A stretch of 64,000 nucleotides of DNA from JAFGBM01 sp964610155. Its GTDB lineage: Bacteria; Actinomycetota; Actinomycetes; Actinomycetales; Demequinaceae. Shown in pieces: positions 52,698 to 60,370 of this stretch. How positions within the stretch are numbered: the stretch's first letter is position 1; each line of letters starts with the position of its first letter. The stretch covers positions 81,978-145,977 of the forward strand of contig CAZSUY010000002.1 in the NCBI GenBank assembly GCA_964610155.1. The letters run 5' to 3'. A model generated the notes under the pieces. It searched no databases, had not been told where the DNA came from, and saw nothing but the letters and a program-made list of their open reading frames with translations. Both the position numbers and the translations under genes were made by a program.

Positions 52698-53822
52698 CTA
52701 CTGCACGACGTCGTCAAACTTGATGACCGCCTTGTCCCGGGCTCCAGAAAGTGGTACAACCTCGATCCAAGTCTTGCCGGGCGCGAGCAATACAGGCTCT
52801 CCGTCAAGCGTCGTCAGGTGAAAGGTGTCGGTGCGATCCGCCTTGCTCCAGAAGATCGGGGTGACCTTTCCCCCAGATGCAATGAACCCCGGTGCGCTGC
52901 TGACGATGACTACAGACTCCGGATTCTTCCCGTTCGAATAAACGACCTTCGCTCGAAGGACGAGGACGTTGGCCGCGGCAATCTGGTTCCCCTCCTTGGT
53001 CAAGTGCGGATCGTCGCGCTCGAATCGCTGCCACAACCCACCATCGGCATCCCAAACCCAATGCGGGTGACCGCTGGCAGAGAACCTGATGTCGATCGTT
53101 CCGACAGGCGTGCCCTCGAGCGCCGCCGTCGCAGTCTCGGCCGGGTACGCGTAGTCGAACTGAGGACTCGCAGGCAATGCCCCTTTTACTACGGCCGTCT
53201 CTGCCAATGGGGAAATATCAACCCTCAGGCTGTGCATCGATGTCTTCGGGGACACTCTGAAGAAGCCCTCCGAATACCAGATGTAACCCTTCGTGACCCC
53301 ACTGTGTTTGGCGTCTTCCATGAAGAGATACTGTTCGACTCTCTGGAATACGTACTGCACCGCAAAGTTGCATCCCGAGGCCACGAGGGCCGTATTGAAC
53401 GACCCGATCATGTTCGGGTCCATGTTCCTCGCAGATCGGACGGGACCTACCTCTTCTGGGTAGTACGAATGGAACACCGCTAGCAACCGCACACTACTGT
53501 CGTTGATGTACTCCTCGAAGACGATGTCGGCGTATTCGAGGCCCGATTGTGGGCGGGCTTGGAAGCCATTCTCGACCTTTACTCCGATGGCGACACGCTC
53601 GAGGTCAGCCAGCGTCGCGTTTCGCGCGTCCAATCCGGTCAGCGGCCAGACCGTCTCGGGCATCGGGTCGGCGGGGGGGGTAGGGACCACGTTCCGGTGC
53701 TCCGCAACGACGGCCGTCGACGTGACTGCGGGAGGCGTGATCTCCTCGGGAGCACAGGCACCGAGAAGCGCGGCAACCGTCAACGCGAGGATCAACCCAG
53801 AAAGGCGGGCGCGGGAGGGCAT
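52698..53822 (-). CDS. DUF3048 (YerB-like) lipoprotein, copy 3
   Basis: A 374-residue lipoprotein paralogue with lipobox LLGAC (C23). The N-terminus closely matches copy 1 (RARLSGLILALTVAALLGACAPE against RTRLSGLTLVLTVAVLLGACAPE), so these two are probably the nearest relatives. DUF3048 signatures WPLTGLDARN, SGLEYADIVFEEYI, EEVGPVRSARNMDPN and HPHWVWDADG are present. TAGACT (53830-53835 on the minus strand) lies 7 nt before the ATG. The promoter region is shared with the divergent menE within 32 bp. Confidence 0.87.
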   Translation of the reverse strand: MPSRARLSGLILALTVAALLGACAPEEITPPAVTSTAVVAEHRNVVPTPPADPMPETVWPLTGLDARNATLADLERVAIGVKVENGFQARPQSGLEYADIVFEEYINDSSVRLLAVFHSYYPEEVGPVRSARNMDPNMIGSFNTALVASGCNFAVQYVFQRVEQYLFMEDAKHSGVTKGYIWYSEGFFRVSPKTSMHSLRVDISPLAETAVVKGALPASPQFDYAYPAETATAALEGTPVGTIDIRFSASGHPHWVWDADGGLWQRFERDDPHLTKEGNQIAAANVLVLRAKVVYSNGKNPESVVIVSSAPGFIASGGKVTPIFWSKADRTDTFHLTTLDGEPVLLAPGKTWIEVVPLSGARDKAVIKFDDVVQ

Positions 53823-53829
53823 GGGGTCA

Positions 53830-53848
53830 AGTCTAGGCTGCCTAGGCT
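53830..53848. promoter_or_regulatory. Compact divergent promoter between DUF3048 copy 3 and menE
   Basis: The minus-strand -10 TAGACT (53830-53835) and the plus-strand -10 TAGGCT (53843-53848) are only 7 bp apart inside an inverted repeat CTAGGC-T-GCCTAG (53833-53845). Start codons are 32 bp apart. The two promoters can hardly be occupied together, so divergent expression may be mutually exclusive. Confidence 0.5.
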
Positions 53849-53854
53849 GAGTGG

Positions 53855-54889
53855 GTGAGATACGCGCGTCTTGGCGACGAACCCGACGCGGCCATCCGAG
53901 CCGCGCTCCGTGGTGGCTCCGCAGGTCTCATCGTCACAACGTCTGGCTCGACCGGAACTCCCCGAGAAATCCTCATCGGCACCGGTTCCCTGCTGGCCTC
54001 GGCCGAGGCCTCCCACGCTCGCCTCTCGGGGCCTGGTCGATGGCTCCTCGCCCTTCCCCCTGATCGAATTGCGGGAGTCCAGGTGCTCATCCGATCGTTC
54101 ATCGCGGGAACCACCCCTGTCGTCCTACCATCTGGGCGGTTCGATACACCCGCATTCTCCACAGGTACCACCACCCTGGTGGCGACGACCGATCCCGGTG
54201 TCCCCCTATACACCTCGCTCGTCCCCACTCAGCTTCACCGCCTGCTGGCCACGCCGACCGGCATAGACGCGCTTGAGGCCTTCACCGCCGTGCTGATTGG
54301 TGGCGCCCCGATTGGGACCCCTGACGCCAGACCTACCTCGATCGTCGAAACCTATGGGGCGACCGAGACGGCTGGGGGGTGCGTGTACGACGGGACTGCC
54401 TTAAATGGCGTCGGGGTCGAGATCGACGACACCGGGCGGATCTGCCTTGGCGGCGCGGTCGTCGCGGATGGCTACGCCGATGGGGAGAATGGGGACTTCT
54501 TCGTGCGCGACGGCATCCGGTGGTTTCGAACCTCCGATCTCGGAGTCTCAGAGAATGGATCGTTGAGTGTGCTGGGGCGGGCTGACGACGTGATCAACTC
54601 GGGCGGATACAAGGTCCATCCCACGGTCGTCGAGAGGGCGATGATGCGACTTCCCGGCGTCGATCAGGTGGCAGTCGTCGGCGTCCCTGATCCCGAATGG
54701 GGGGAACGGATCGTTGCCCTCCTCGTGAGCGCAGCAGGAGCCCCCATGCCGACGACCAGTGAGGTGAGAGAGGCCCTCGCCCCTGACCTTCCCCGTTTTG
54801 CCCTACCGCAAGAGGTGAGGGCGATCGACAGGCTTCCCCTCCTAGAAAGTGGGAAGATCGACCGGGAGTCGGCGCGCAGGAACGCCTGA
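53855..54889 (+). CDS. menE: o-Succinylbenzoate-CoA ligase
   Basis: ANL-superfamily ligase that activates o-succinylbenzoate with CoA. The 344 residues have the ATP loop VTTSGSTGTPRE (about 27-38), VETYGATETAGG, the hinge region GRADDVINSGGYKVHPTVVE and the C-terminal catalytic lysine in ESGKIDRESARR. It is shorter than the about 480-residue enterobacterial-type enzymes because the N-terminal part is reduced, as in other actinobacterial MenE. GTG start, 6 nt after TAGGCT. menA follows 24 bp downstream. Confidence 0.9.
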   Translation: MRYARLGDEPDAAIRAALRGGSAGLIVTTSGSTGTPREILIGTGSLLASAEASHARLSGPGRWLLALPPDRIAGVQVLIRSFIAGTTPVVLPSGRFDTPAFSTGTTTLVATTDPGVPLYTSLVPTQLHRLLATPTGIDALEAFTAVLIGGAPIGTPDARPTSIVETYGATETAGGCVYDGTALNGVGVEIDDTGRICLGGAVVADGYADGENGDFFVRDGIRWFRTSDLGVSENGSLSVLGRADDVINSGGYKVHPTVVERAMMRLPGVDQVAVVGVPDPEWGERIVALLVSAAGAPMPTTSEVREALAPDLPRFALPQEVRAIDRLPLLESGKIDRESARRNA

Positions 54890-54913
54890 ATTCTCAAGAC
54901 GACGGGAGGGTGC

Positions 54914-55789
54914 GTGGCCACGACGATAGGGGATTGGGTGGCGGGGGCCCGTCCTCGGACCCTGCCGACGGCTGTGGCTCCCGTTGCTGTCGGAACGGCC
55001 TCGGCTGGAGCCCTTGGCTCGTGCCGCCCGGGGTATGCCCTACTTGCTCTCGGGGTCGCCCTGTCCCTCCAGGTCGCCGTCAATTACGCGAACGACTATT
55101 CCGACGGTGTTCGCGGCACTGACGCCAACAGGATCGGCCCCGAAAGACTGGTCGCGTCGGGAAAGGCCCGGCCCTCGACCGTGCGCATGGCCGCGATGCT
55201 GGCGTTCCTCGTCGGGTCGTTGTTCGGTGTCGCCCTGACGGTCTGCTCCGGGCAGTGGGCCCTTCTCGCCATCGGCGCCGTCGCCATCCTTGCCGCGTGG
55301 ACGTACACCGGCACCTCGCGACCCTACGGCTATGGGGGCTGGGGAGAGCCAAGCGTCTTTGTGTTCTTTGGTCTCGTCGCGACGCTCGGCACGATGATCT
55401 CCCAGGCGGGCACCATTACCTGGTGGGCCATCGTCGCTTCCGTCGGGGTCGGCCTGCATGCGGTGGCGATGCTCCTGGTGAACAACCTTCGCGATCGAGA
55501 GTCTGACCTTCTCGCCGGGAAGAGAACGCTTGCGGTCAGGCTCGGGGATCGACTCGCGCGCCACTTCTTTGCCGCGTGCATCACCCTTCCTCTCGTCGCG
55601 TCATCGGTCGTCGCCTTCGCGCAACCCTGGGCGCTGTTGACGCTTCTTCTCCTCCTCCCATCGGTGCTGACGGCCCTCACCGTCGTCGCAGGGCTCCGCG
55701 GGCGCGCCCTCGCCGTGGTCTTCGCGTCGGAAAGCGCCCTTGGGCTCCTCTACGGCATGCTCCTGGCGATTGGCATCGCGATCGGATAG
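54914..55789 (+). CDS. menA: 1,4-Dihydroxy-2-naphthoate polyprenyltransferase
   Basis: UbiA-family membrane enzyme that attaches the polyprenyl tail to dihydroxynaphthoate, giving demethylmenaquinone. The 291 residues begin WVAGARPRTLPTAVAPV and carry the first Asp-rich motif NYANDYSDGVRGTD and the second NNLRDRESDLLAGKRTLAVRLG, with about eight to nine membrane helices. GTG start preceded by GGGAGG. It completes a menE-menA unit; its prenyl donor is probably made by the synthase at 24969-25961. Confidence 0.93.
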   Translation: MATTIGDWVAGARPRTLPTAVAPVAVGTASAGALGSCRPGYALLALGVALSLQVAVNYANDYSDGVRGTDANRIGPERLVASGKARPSTVRMAAMLAFLVGSLFGVALTVCSGQWALLAIGAVAILAAWTYTGTSRPYGYGGWGEPSVFVFFGLVATLGTMISQAGTITWWAIVASVGVGLHAVAMLLVNNLRDRESDLLAGKRTLAVRLGDRLARHFFAACITLPLVASSVVAFAQPWALLTLLLLLPSVLTALTVVAGLRGRALAVVFASESALGLLYGMLLAIGIAIG

Positions 55790-55802
55790 CGGCCGCGCTT
55801 CC

Positions 55803-55862
55803 CTAGCCCTCGGTCCCCTGACCTAGCCCTCAGTCCCCTGACCTAGCCCTCAGTCCCCTGAC
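55803..55862. repeat. Three tandem copies of a 20-bp unit at the 3' end of the DUF4229 gene
   Basis: The unit CTAGCCCTCAGTCCCCTGAC occurs at 55803 (one change), 55823 and 55843. The right-hand copy encodes the last codons GQGTEG region and stop of the minus-strand gene; the other two repeat those codons and stop downstream of it. Confidence 0.92.
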
Positions 55863-56070
55863 CTCTCCTGGAAGCCCTCCCCGAGACAATCCGTTCCCCC
55901 CACTGAGTTACTGCGTCATGTTGCGATCCGAACAACGCGTAGGCGATCAGCCAGGAAAGCAACACAGCACCGATGCTCACCGACCAGTGGCGCCACCCCA
56001 CCGCCCAGAGCGCCATCACCACGCAGAGGAACAGCGCGGCTCGCACCAACCAATACCCCAGAACTCGCAC
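55843..56070 (-). CDS. Small membrane protein, DUF4229 type
   Basis: A 75-residue protein with two hydrophobic segments (about residues 6-25 and 30-47) and a polar tail starting FGSQHDAVTQWGERI. The pattern matches DUF4229 proteins, which in actinobacteria often lie next to menA; function unknown. The GTG at 56070 lies 6 nt after TAGACT. The gene runs convergent to menA, and its final codons plus stop are repeated twice more in the 20-bp tandem repeat. Confidence 0.75.
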   Translation of the reverse strand: MRVLGYWLVRAALFLCVVMALWAVGWRHWSVSIGAVLLSWLIAYALFGSQHDAVTQWGERIVSGRASRRGQGTEG

Positions 56071-56076
56071 GCGGCC

Positions 56077-56096
56077 AGTCTATGACCGGATACAGT
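56077..56096. promoter_or_regulatory. Compact divergent promoter of the DUF4229 and PLDc_N-type genes
   Basis: Minus-strand TAGACT (56077-56082) and plus-strand TACAGT (56091-56096) each lie 6 nt before the respective start codon (GTG 56070 and ATG 56103). Both messages are predicted to be leaderless. Confidence 0.45.
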
Positions 56097-56102
56097 GCCA
56101 GC

Positions 56103-56387
56103 ATGCGCTACCTAGTCCTATTCCTTTTTGAGGTCGCACTGACGGTCTACTGCATCGTCGATGTCCTTCAACACAAGGAGGACCACCCGCATGGGCTACC
56201 CAAGATCTTCTGGGTTCTGGTTCTCTTTTTTGTCCCCTACGTGCCCGAACTAGTGTGGCTCTACCTGAAGTGGAACTCAGGCGGTGAGACCAAACCCCGC
56301 CCTCGTGGACCCGTCGCCCCGGACGACGATCCGGAGTACCTGAGGTGGCTCAACGAACAGGCGCGTCGCCGTCGCGAGGAGAGATAG
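56103..56387 (+). CDS. Small membrane protein with PLDc_N-type domain
   Basis: A 94-residue protein with two membrane segments (about residues 2-20 and 38-57). The sequence LTVYCIVDVLQHKEDHPHGLPKIFWVLVLFFVPYVPELVWL matches the PLDc_N (cardiolipin synthase N-terminal) domain found as a stand-alone protein in actinobacteria. The tail is charged (RWLNEQARRRREER). The ATG at 56103 is favoured by the TACAGT box; a start seven codons upstream is possible. The 3' end overlaps the convergent glycosyltransferase by 38 bp. Confidence 0.72.
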   Translation: MRYLVLFLFEVALTVYCIVDVLQHKEDHPHGLPKIFWVLVLFFVPYVPELVWLYLKWNSGGETKPRPRGPVAPDDDPEYLRWLNEQARRRREER

Positions 56388-57510
56388 GACCCTCGCCCCG
56401 ATAGAATCTCAAGATCGCGGCACCCACCGCTTGGATGTCGAAAGATGAAATTCGGTCGCACTGCTCGGCTCGAATCTTGGCGCGCAGGGCCGGGTCCATG
56501 ACCAACCTGGTGATTAGTCCGGCAAAGGCTTCGGTGTTGCTGGGGTCGACGAGGACATCGGGACCGTCTCCGAGGACGCTTCTGTAACCAGGGTTATCCC
56601 CCCCGATGACCGCACCAGCACCGGCCGCCATCGCTTCGACGAGGACGATGCCGAATGACTCGCCCCCGGAAGCGGGGAAGACCGCCACATCCGCCTCGGC
56701 GAGGAAGTGGGACTTGTCCTCCTCTGACACGAAACCGGGCATCGTGACAATATCCGTCAGGCCATACGCATCGACACGACGGCGAACCTCGTCGGAAAGG
56801 GGGCCCCGTCCGGCGAGCCTCACCTCCATTCGGGAGCGAACCTCTGCGGGCAGTAGAGCGATAGCCTCGACCAGTTCCACCACACCCTTGCGTTCGACCA
56901 TCCGCCCAAGGAAAGCCACGACTATCCGATCCGATGTGCGCTTCTTCCGCAGCCCCGCGGCCCGCACGATACCAGCCACGTCGACGGCCGCGGGTATCAT
57001 CTGGCACTCAACGCCGAACGAGCGGCGGGCAAAGTCGACCGCGGCTGGCGAGATCGCACAGAATCGATCGAAAAGCCGGAGGTTCGGACGCAGGACAAGT
57101 CCGAGCGCACGGGTTCCGAACCTTGAGAGTGCCCCCGTGGGGAGGATGAGGAAGGTCCCAACAATGGTCACCTTGGGATCGAGGCGCCTCGCCTCCCTGA
57201 CCACGCGTGCCGCGAAGAGCGGTGAATGGGGCGTCTGCACGTGGATGACGTCGAACCGTTCACGCTCAAGGAACTCTCGTAGCATGCGCCGCGAGGTGGG
57301 AAGGGGAATTCGGAGAGTGTTCCCGTTGAATGCGACGCCTGCGTTTTTGGCAAGTGAGTGAACGCCCTTGAGATCCGTGCGGGCCGTACCCGAGCAGAGG
57401 TAGTGGACCTCGTGCCCGTTTCGAGAGAGGTAGGCACCAAGCGTGAGCACGTACTGCTGGACGCCGTCGGGCCGATCCAGGCTGTCGTCGAGGACGAGCG
57501 CGACCTTCAC
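56350..57510 (-). CDS. GT4-family glycosyltransferase
   Basis: A 386-residue GT-B fold glycosyltransferase. The N-terminal half starts MKVALVLDDSLDRPDGVQQYVLTLGAYLSRNGHEV. The C-terminal half carries the nucleotide-sugar site: VVAFLGRMVERKGVVELVEA, VTMPGFVSEEDK and the EX7E-type motif ASGGESFGIVLVEAMAAGAGAVIGG. It resembles mannosyltransferases of the PimB/MgtA group that build phosphatidylinositol mannosides, but donor and acceptor are uncertain. It starts at GTG, overlapping the histidine phosphatase stop by 4 bp, so the two are cotranscribed. A similar enzyme lies near menaquinone genes in M. tuberculosis (Rv0557). Confidence 0.85.
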   Translation of the reverse strand: MKVALVLDDSLDRPDGVQQYVLTLGAYLSRNGHEVHYLCSGTARTDLKGVHSLAKNAGVAFNGNTLRIPLPTSRRMLREFLERERFDVIHVQTPHSPLFAARVVREARRLDPKVTIVGTFLILPTGALSRFGTRALGLVLRPNLRLFDRFCAISPAAVDFARRSFGVECQMIPAAVDVAGIVRAAGLRKKRTSDRIVVAFLGRMVERKGVVELVEAIALLPAEVRSRMEVRLAGRGPLSDEVRRRVDAYGLTDIVTMPGFVSEEDKSHFLAEADVAVFPASGGESFGIVLVEAMAAGAGAVIGGDNPGYRSVLGDGPDVLVDPSNTEAFAGLITRLVMDPALRAKIRAEQCDRISSFDIQAVGAAILRFYRGEGPISPRDGDAPVR

Positions 57511-58127
57511 CGTGGCACCGCGATGTGCGCCCCTGGCTCCGCGTAGTCAAGGCTCACGACGCGTCCGTCCTCGATCCTGAGGCTGGTCAAGGAGGCGAGG
57601 GCACACTGGCGCCGCCTTGGATCGTGAGCGAGGCGACGTCCCTCAACCGTGAGCCTCACCATCCAGATGGGTTGCTGGTGGCTAACGAGAACGGTCTCGC
57701 CGGTCGGTTCCTGACGTGCAGCATCGAAGACCGCGGCCATCATCCGCTCCCGCTGCTCGACGAAGGGCTCGCCCCACGAGGGTCGGAAAGGGTTCCGAAG
57801 AGACCACAGGCGTTTCGGACGTAGGAGGAATTTCACGAATGGGTGAACACTCTCCCCCTCGAAGGAATTGGTGGACTCGATGAGTCGTTCGTCCGTCTCG
57901 ATCTCGCGCATGAATACCTCCGCGACAACCTGAGCGGTCTGCTGGGCACGCAGGAGGGGAGAGGTCGCGATCCTAGCGATGTCGTGCCCGTTGGCCTTCA
58001 GGTATCCGGCCGCCGCGCGCGCCATCTCCTGCCCCGCTTCCGAGAGCCTGAAGCCCGGCATGCATCCATACAGGATCCCGTCGGGGTTGTGGACGTGACC
58101 ATGGCGGAGCAGGTGGATGATCGGCAT
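57507..58127 (-). CDS. Histidine phosphatase superfamily (phosphoglycerate mutase-like) protein
   Basis: A 206-residue phosphatase. The phospho-acceptor motif is LLRHGHVHNPDGILYG near the N-terminus; the second histidine lies in VLVSHQQPIWMV. SPLLRAQQTAQVVAE is the expected arginine-containing helix. It probably hydrolyses a small phosphomonoester, but the substrate is not defined. The ATG at 58127 gives the normal start MPIIHLLRHG; a 22-residue upstream extension is less likely. It is coupled with the GT4 gene. Confidence 0.85.
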   Translation of the reverse strand: MPIIHLLRHGHVHNPDGILYGCMPGFRLSEAGQEMARAAAGYLKANGHDIARIATSPLLRAQQTAQVVAEVFMREIETDERLIESTNSFEGESVHPFVKFLLRPKRLWSLRNPFRPSWGEPFVEQRERMMAAVFDAARQEPTGETVLVSHQQPIWMVRLTVEGRRLAHDPRRRQCALASLTSLRIEDGRVVSLDYAEPGAHIAVPR

Positions 58128-58240
58128 ATGCCTAGTGTCCCAAATCCCTGAGGGGTTGGTTGCCGCGCCGCCGTCGCGGACAGTCTTCGACACCGAGGGA
58201 GTTCGTCAAGGACTCCTGCCTCAAGCCGTAATGTGGAGGA

Positions 58241-59071
58241 ATGGAGTCGGCGGCAGCGCCTGCGCGGGCGCGGAAGATGGCGGCCTTTTTCGACGTCGAC
58301 AACACCATCATCCGCGGAGGTAGCGCCTTCCACATCGCCAGGGGTCTCCATCGTCGGGGGTACTTAAAAAATCGCACGATCTTGCGGTTTGCGTGGCAAC
58401 AGGCCAAGTACATGGTGTTCGGTGAACGGGCGACCCAGTTCGATCAGATCCGATCGGAGGCCCTATCCATCATCAAGGGCTGGAGCGTCGCCGAGATGAT
58501 CTCGATCGGCGAAGAGGTATACGACGAGGTCATCTCCCTTAAGATTTTTCCCGGTACGAAGGGTCTGCTCGACGCGCACCTGGCTCGAGGCCACGAGGTC
58601 TGGTTGATCACCGCCAGCCCCGTCGAGGTCGGGCGAATCATCGCGAGGCGGCTTGACGCGACTGGGGCTCTCGGGACGCTGGCTGAACGATCCGGCGGAT
58701 ATTTCACCGGGGGCCTCATCGGGGATCTTCTCAAGGGGGAGGCCAAAGCCGCGGCGGCTTCCCGGTTGGCCGAAGAGCGGGGGCTCAGCCTCGACGATTC
58801 CTTCGCCTACGGTGATTCGACGAACGACATTCCCCTCCTCAACTCCGTGGGTTTCCCGTGTGCTATCAACCCCGAACGTCGGCTACGGCGTTACGCAAAA
58901 AAACGGGGATGGGCGATTCGCGATTTCCGCGGCAAGAGAAGCAACGGGCGACGGGGCCTCATGGCGATGACCGGGGCCGGAACGCTTTGGGTGGTCCTCA
59001 TCATCCTCCGGGGACTCACGGCCCCCATCCGAGGAATCTTCCGTAGACTCTTCCATCGACGGCGTCGGTAG
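58241..59071 (+). CDS. HAD-superfamily IB hydrolase, SerB1-like
   Basis: A 276-residue phosphatase of the HAD-IB class. Motif I is FFDVDNTII (nucleophile and general-acid aspartates), motif II the LITAS segment, motif III a lysine near GEAKAAAASRL, and motif IV YGDSTNDIPLL. A C-terminal hydrophobic helix (about residues 243-262) followed by RRLFHRRRR suggests membrane association. Similar proteins (mycobacterial SerB1) lie beside the bS22 gene as here. It may dephosphorylate lysophosphatidic acid, phosphoserine or another phosphomonoester. TAATGT lies 6 nt before the ATG. Confidence 0.85.
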   Translation: MESAAAPARARKMAAFFDVDNTIIRGGSAFHIARGLHRRGYLKNRTILRFAWQQAKYMVFGERATQFDQIRSEALSIIKGWSVAEMISIGEEVYDEVISLKIFPGTKGLLDAHLARGHEVWLITASPVEVGRIIARRLDATGALGTLAERSGGYFTGGLIGDLLKGEAKAAAASRLAEERGLSLDDSFAYGDSTNDIPLLNSVGFPCAINPERRLRRYAKKRGWAIRDFRGKRSNGRRGLMAMTGAGTLWVVLIILRGLTAPIRGIFRRLFHRRRR

Positions 59072-59104
59072 AGACGCCTGCCACGCGTAGTCGCTGGAGA
59101 CTGT

Positions 59105-59206
59105 CTACTTCTTCTTGTTGCGGCGCTGGTGACGCGTCTTGCGAAGCAACTTTCGGTGCTTCTTCTTCGACATGCGCTTGCGACGCTTCTTGATGATCGA
59201 ACCCAC
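59105..59206 (-). CDS. Small ribosomal protein bS22 (AURKAIP1/COX24 domain)
   Basis: A 33-residue, highly basic protein: GTG start at 59206, then GSIIKKRRKRMSKKKHRKLL followed by RKTRHQRRNKKK. It matches the 33-residue bS22 seen in mycobacterial ribosomes and its Rv0500B-type relatives almost residue for residue. It is too short for most gene finders. It lies 68 bp after the excisionase-type HTH gene, the same order as in M. tuberculosis, and converges with the HAD hydrolase gene. Confidence 0.92.
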   Translation of the reverse strand: MGSIIKKRRKRMSKKKHRKLLRKTRHQRRNKKK

Positions 59207-59274
59207 GGAACCTCACTCGATGGCGCTGATTGAACATACCCATGCCCGCCCGGAAGGGCGCGCGGGACGGCTCC

Positions 59275-59514
59275 CTAGCCTACCGCGCCCGCGGAACGCT
59301 CATCGCGCTCGATCGGAAGACCTCCGTGGAGGGCCGCGTTTTCCATGAAAGCCTCGACTACTTGCTGGGGAACGCGGAAGGACCTGCCGAACCGCACAGC
59401 CGGCAGGTCACCGGCGTGGACCCACCGATACACGGTCATCCGAGATACACGTAGCATCTCGGCGACCTCGGCGACCGTCAGAAAGGTCGTCCGCTGGTTC
59501 GGTGTCTCGGTCAT
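59275..59514 (-). CDS. Excisionase-type helix-turn-helix protein
   Basis: A 79-residue DNA-binding protein with a MerR_17/Xis-type winged helix: FLTVAEVAEMLRVSRMTVYRWVHAGDLPAVRFGRSFRVPQQVVEAFM (about residues 11-57). In actinobacteria this gene regularly precedes bS22 (Rv0500A in M. tuberculosis), so it is a chromosomal regulator rather than a phage excisionase. The target is unknown. A TTCACA-N17-TACAGT promoter lies about 55 bp upstream, and bS22 follows after 68 bp on the same strand. Confidence 0.9.
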   Translation of the reverse strand: MTETPNQRTTFLTVAEVAEMLRVSRMTVYRWVHAGDLPAVRFGRSFRVPQQVVEAFMENAALHGGLPIERDERSAGAVG

Positions 59515-59570
59515 GAATCGTTCACATCCTCGGAAGCATCTGCCCTTGGTATCGGCGTGATGTGCTCCCT

Positions 59571-59599
59571 ACTGTAGGGGCTGTTGTGACGCATGTGAA
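59571..59599 (-). promoter_or_regulatory. Promoter of the HTH-bS22 unit
   Basis: Minus strand TTCACA (59594-59599), 17-bp spacer, TACAGT (59571-59576). The predicted start is near 59564, giving a leader of about 50 nt before the HTH gene. Confidence 0.55.
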
Positions 59600-59628
59600 G
59601 GCCGAGGCGACACCCTGACGATGCTCCG

Positions 59629-60258
59629 TCATCCCCGAAGCGCGGAAATGACCTCTTCGTCGGTAGTCTGCGAGAAATCTCCGTACCACTGGCCGACGGC
59701 CGACATCCATTCCGGGGCGAAGACGACGACGACCTCGTCCGCCACTTCTGCCAGGAGTTTGGCGGCATCCCTTGCGGCCACCCCTGCCGCCACGACGACC
59801 TTGGTCGCAAGTAACTCCCGTGCGACCCCCACCGCGGCAAGCATGGTGCCCCCGGTTGCCAGGCCGTCGTCGACGAGGATGACGGTGCGCCCGATGACGT
59901 CCGGGCCGGGCTTGTCCCCTCGGTAGGCCGCGATCCGGCGCTCCAATTCCTCCCGCTCCCTGGACTCTATCCTGGCCACCGTCTCGTCGTCGATCTTAAG
60001 CATGACGACGATGTCGTCGTCGAGGATCATGACGCCGCCTTCGCCGATCGCGCCGAACCCGAACTCCTCGCGACCGGGCACCCCGAGCTTCCGCACGACG
60101 AGCACGCCAAGGGGCGCTCCGAGAACCTTGGCAATCTCGGCCGCCACGATCACACCCCCACGTGGAATGCCGAGGACGACCGGTGCCTCATCGCGCAGGT
60201 GCTCAAGCGCCCCGGCAAGCTTCCTGCCGGCGTCGACGCGGTCCCTTAGCACCTCCAT
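59629..60258 (-). CDS. Phosphoribosyltransferase family protein
   Basis: A 209-residue type I PRT-fold protein. The PRPP loop is VILVDDGLATGGTM; VVLGIPRGGVIVAAEIA near residues 27-43 and VVRKLGVPGREEFGFGAIGEGG form the pyrophosphate and hood regions. Such proteins occur widely in actinobacteria (N-terminal part of Rv0571c) with undefined bases; a nucleotide-salvage role is not proven. TACGCT (60266-60271) lies 7 nt upstream of the ATG, suggesting a leaderless message. Confidence 0.85.
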   Translation of the reverse strand: MEVLRDRVDAGRKLAGALEHLRDEAPVVLGIPRGGVIVAAEIAKVLGAPLGVLVVRKLGVPGREEFGFGAIGEGGVMILDDDIVVMLKIDDETVARIESREREELERRIAAYRGDKPGPDVIGRTVILVDDGLATGGTMLAAVGVARELLATKVVVAAGVAARDAAKLLAEVADEVVVVFAPEWMSAVGQWYGDFSQTTDEEVISALRG

Positions 60259-60370
60259 GCCTCTGAGCGTACGCCGTACTCCGTTTGGCTGATCGTGGCA
60301 TATGAGGCGTGGGCGTAGCGACCACCTCGCGACCGGATCCGGATGGGTGAGCGGGAGACCATCCAGGGGC

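Noticed and set aside
59275..59514. Phage excisionase marking an integrated element
   Set aside because: No integrase, attachment-site repeat or phage gene is nearby, and the pairing with bS22 is a stable chromosomal feature of actinobacteria.
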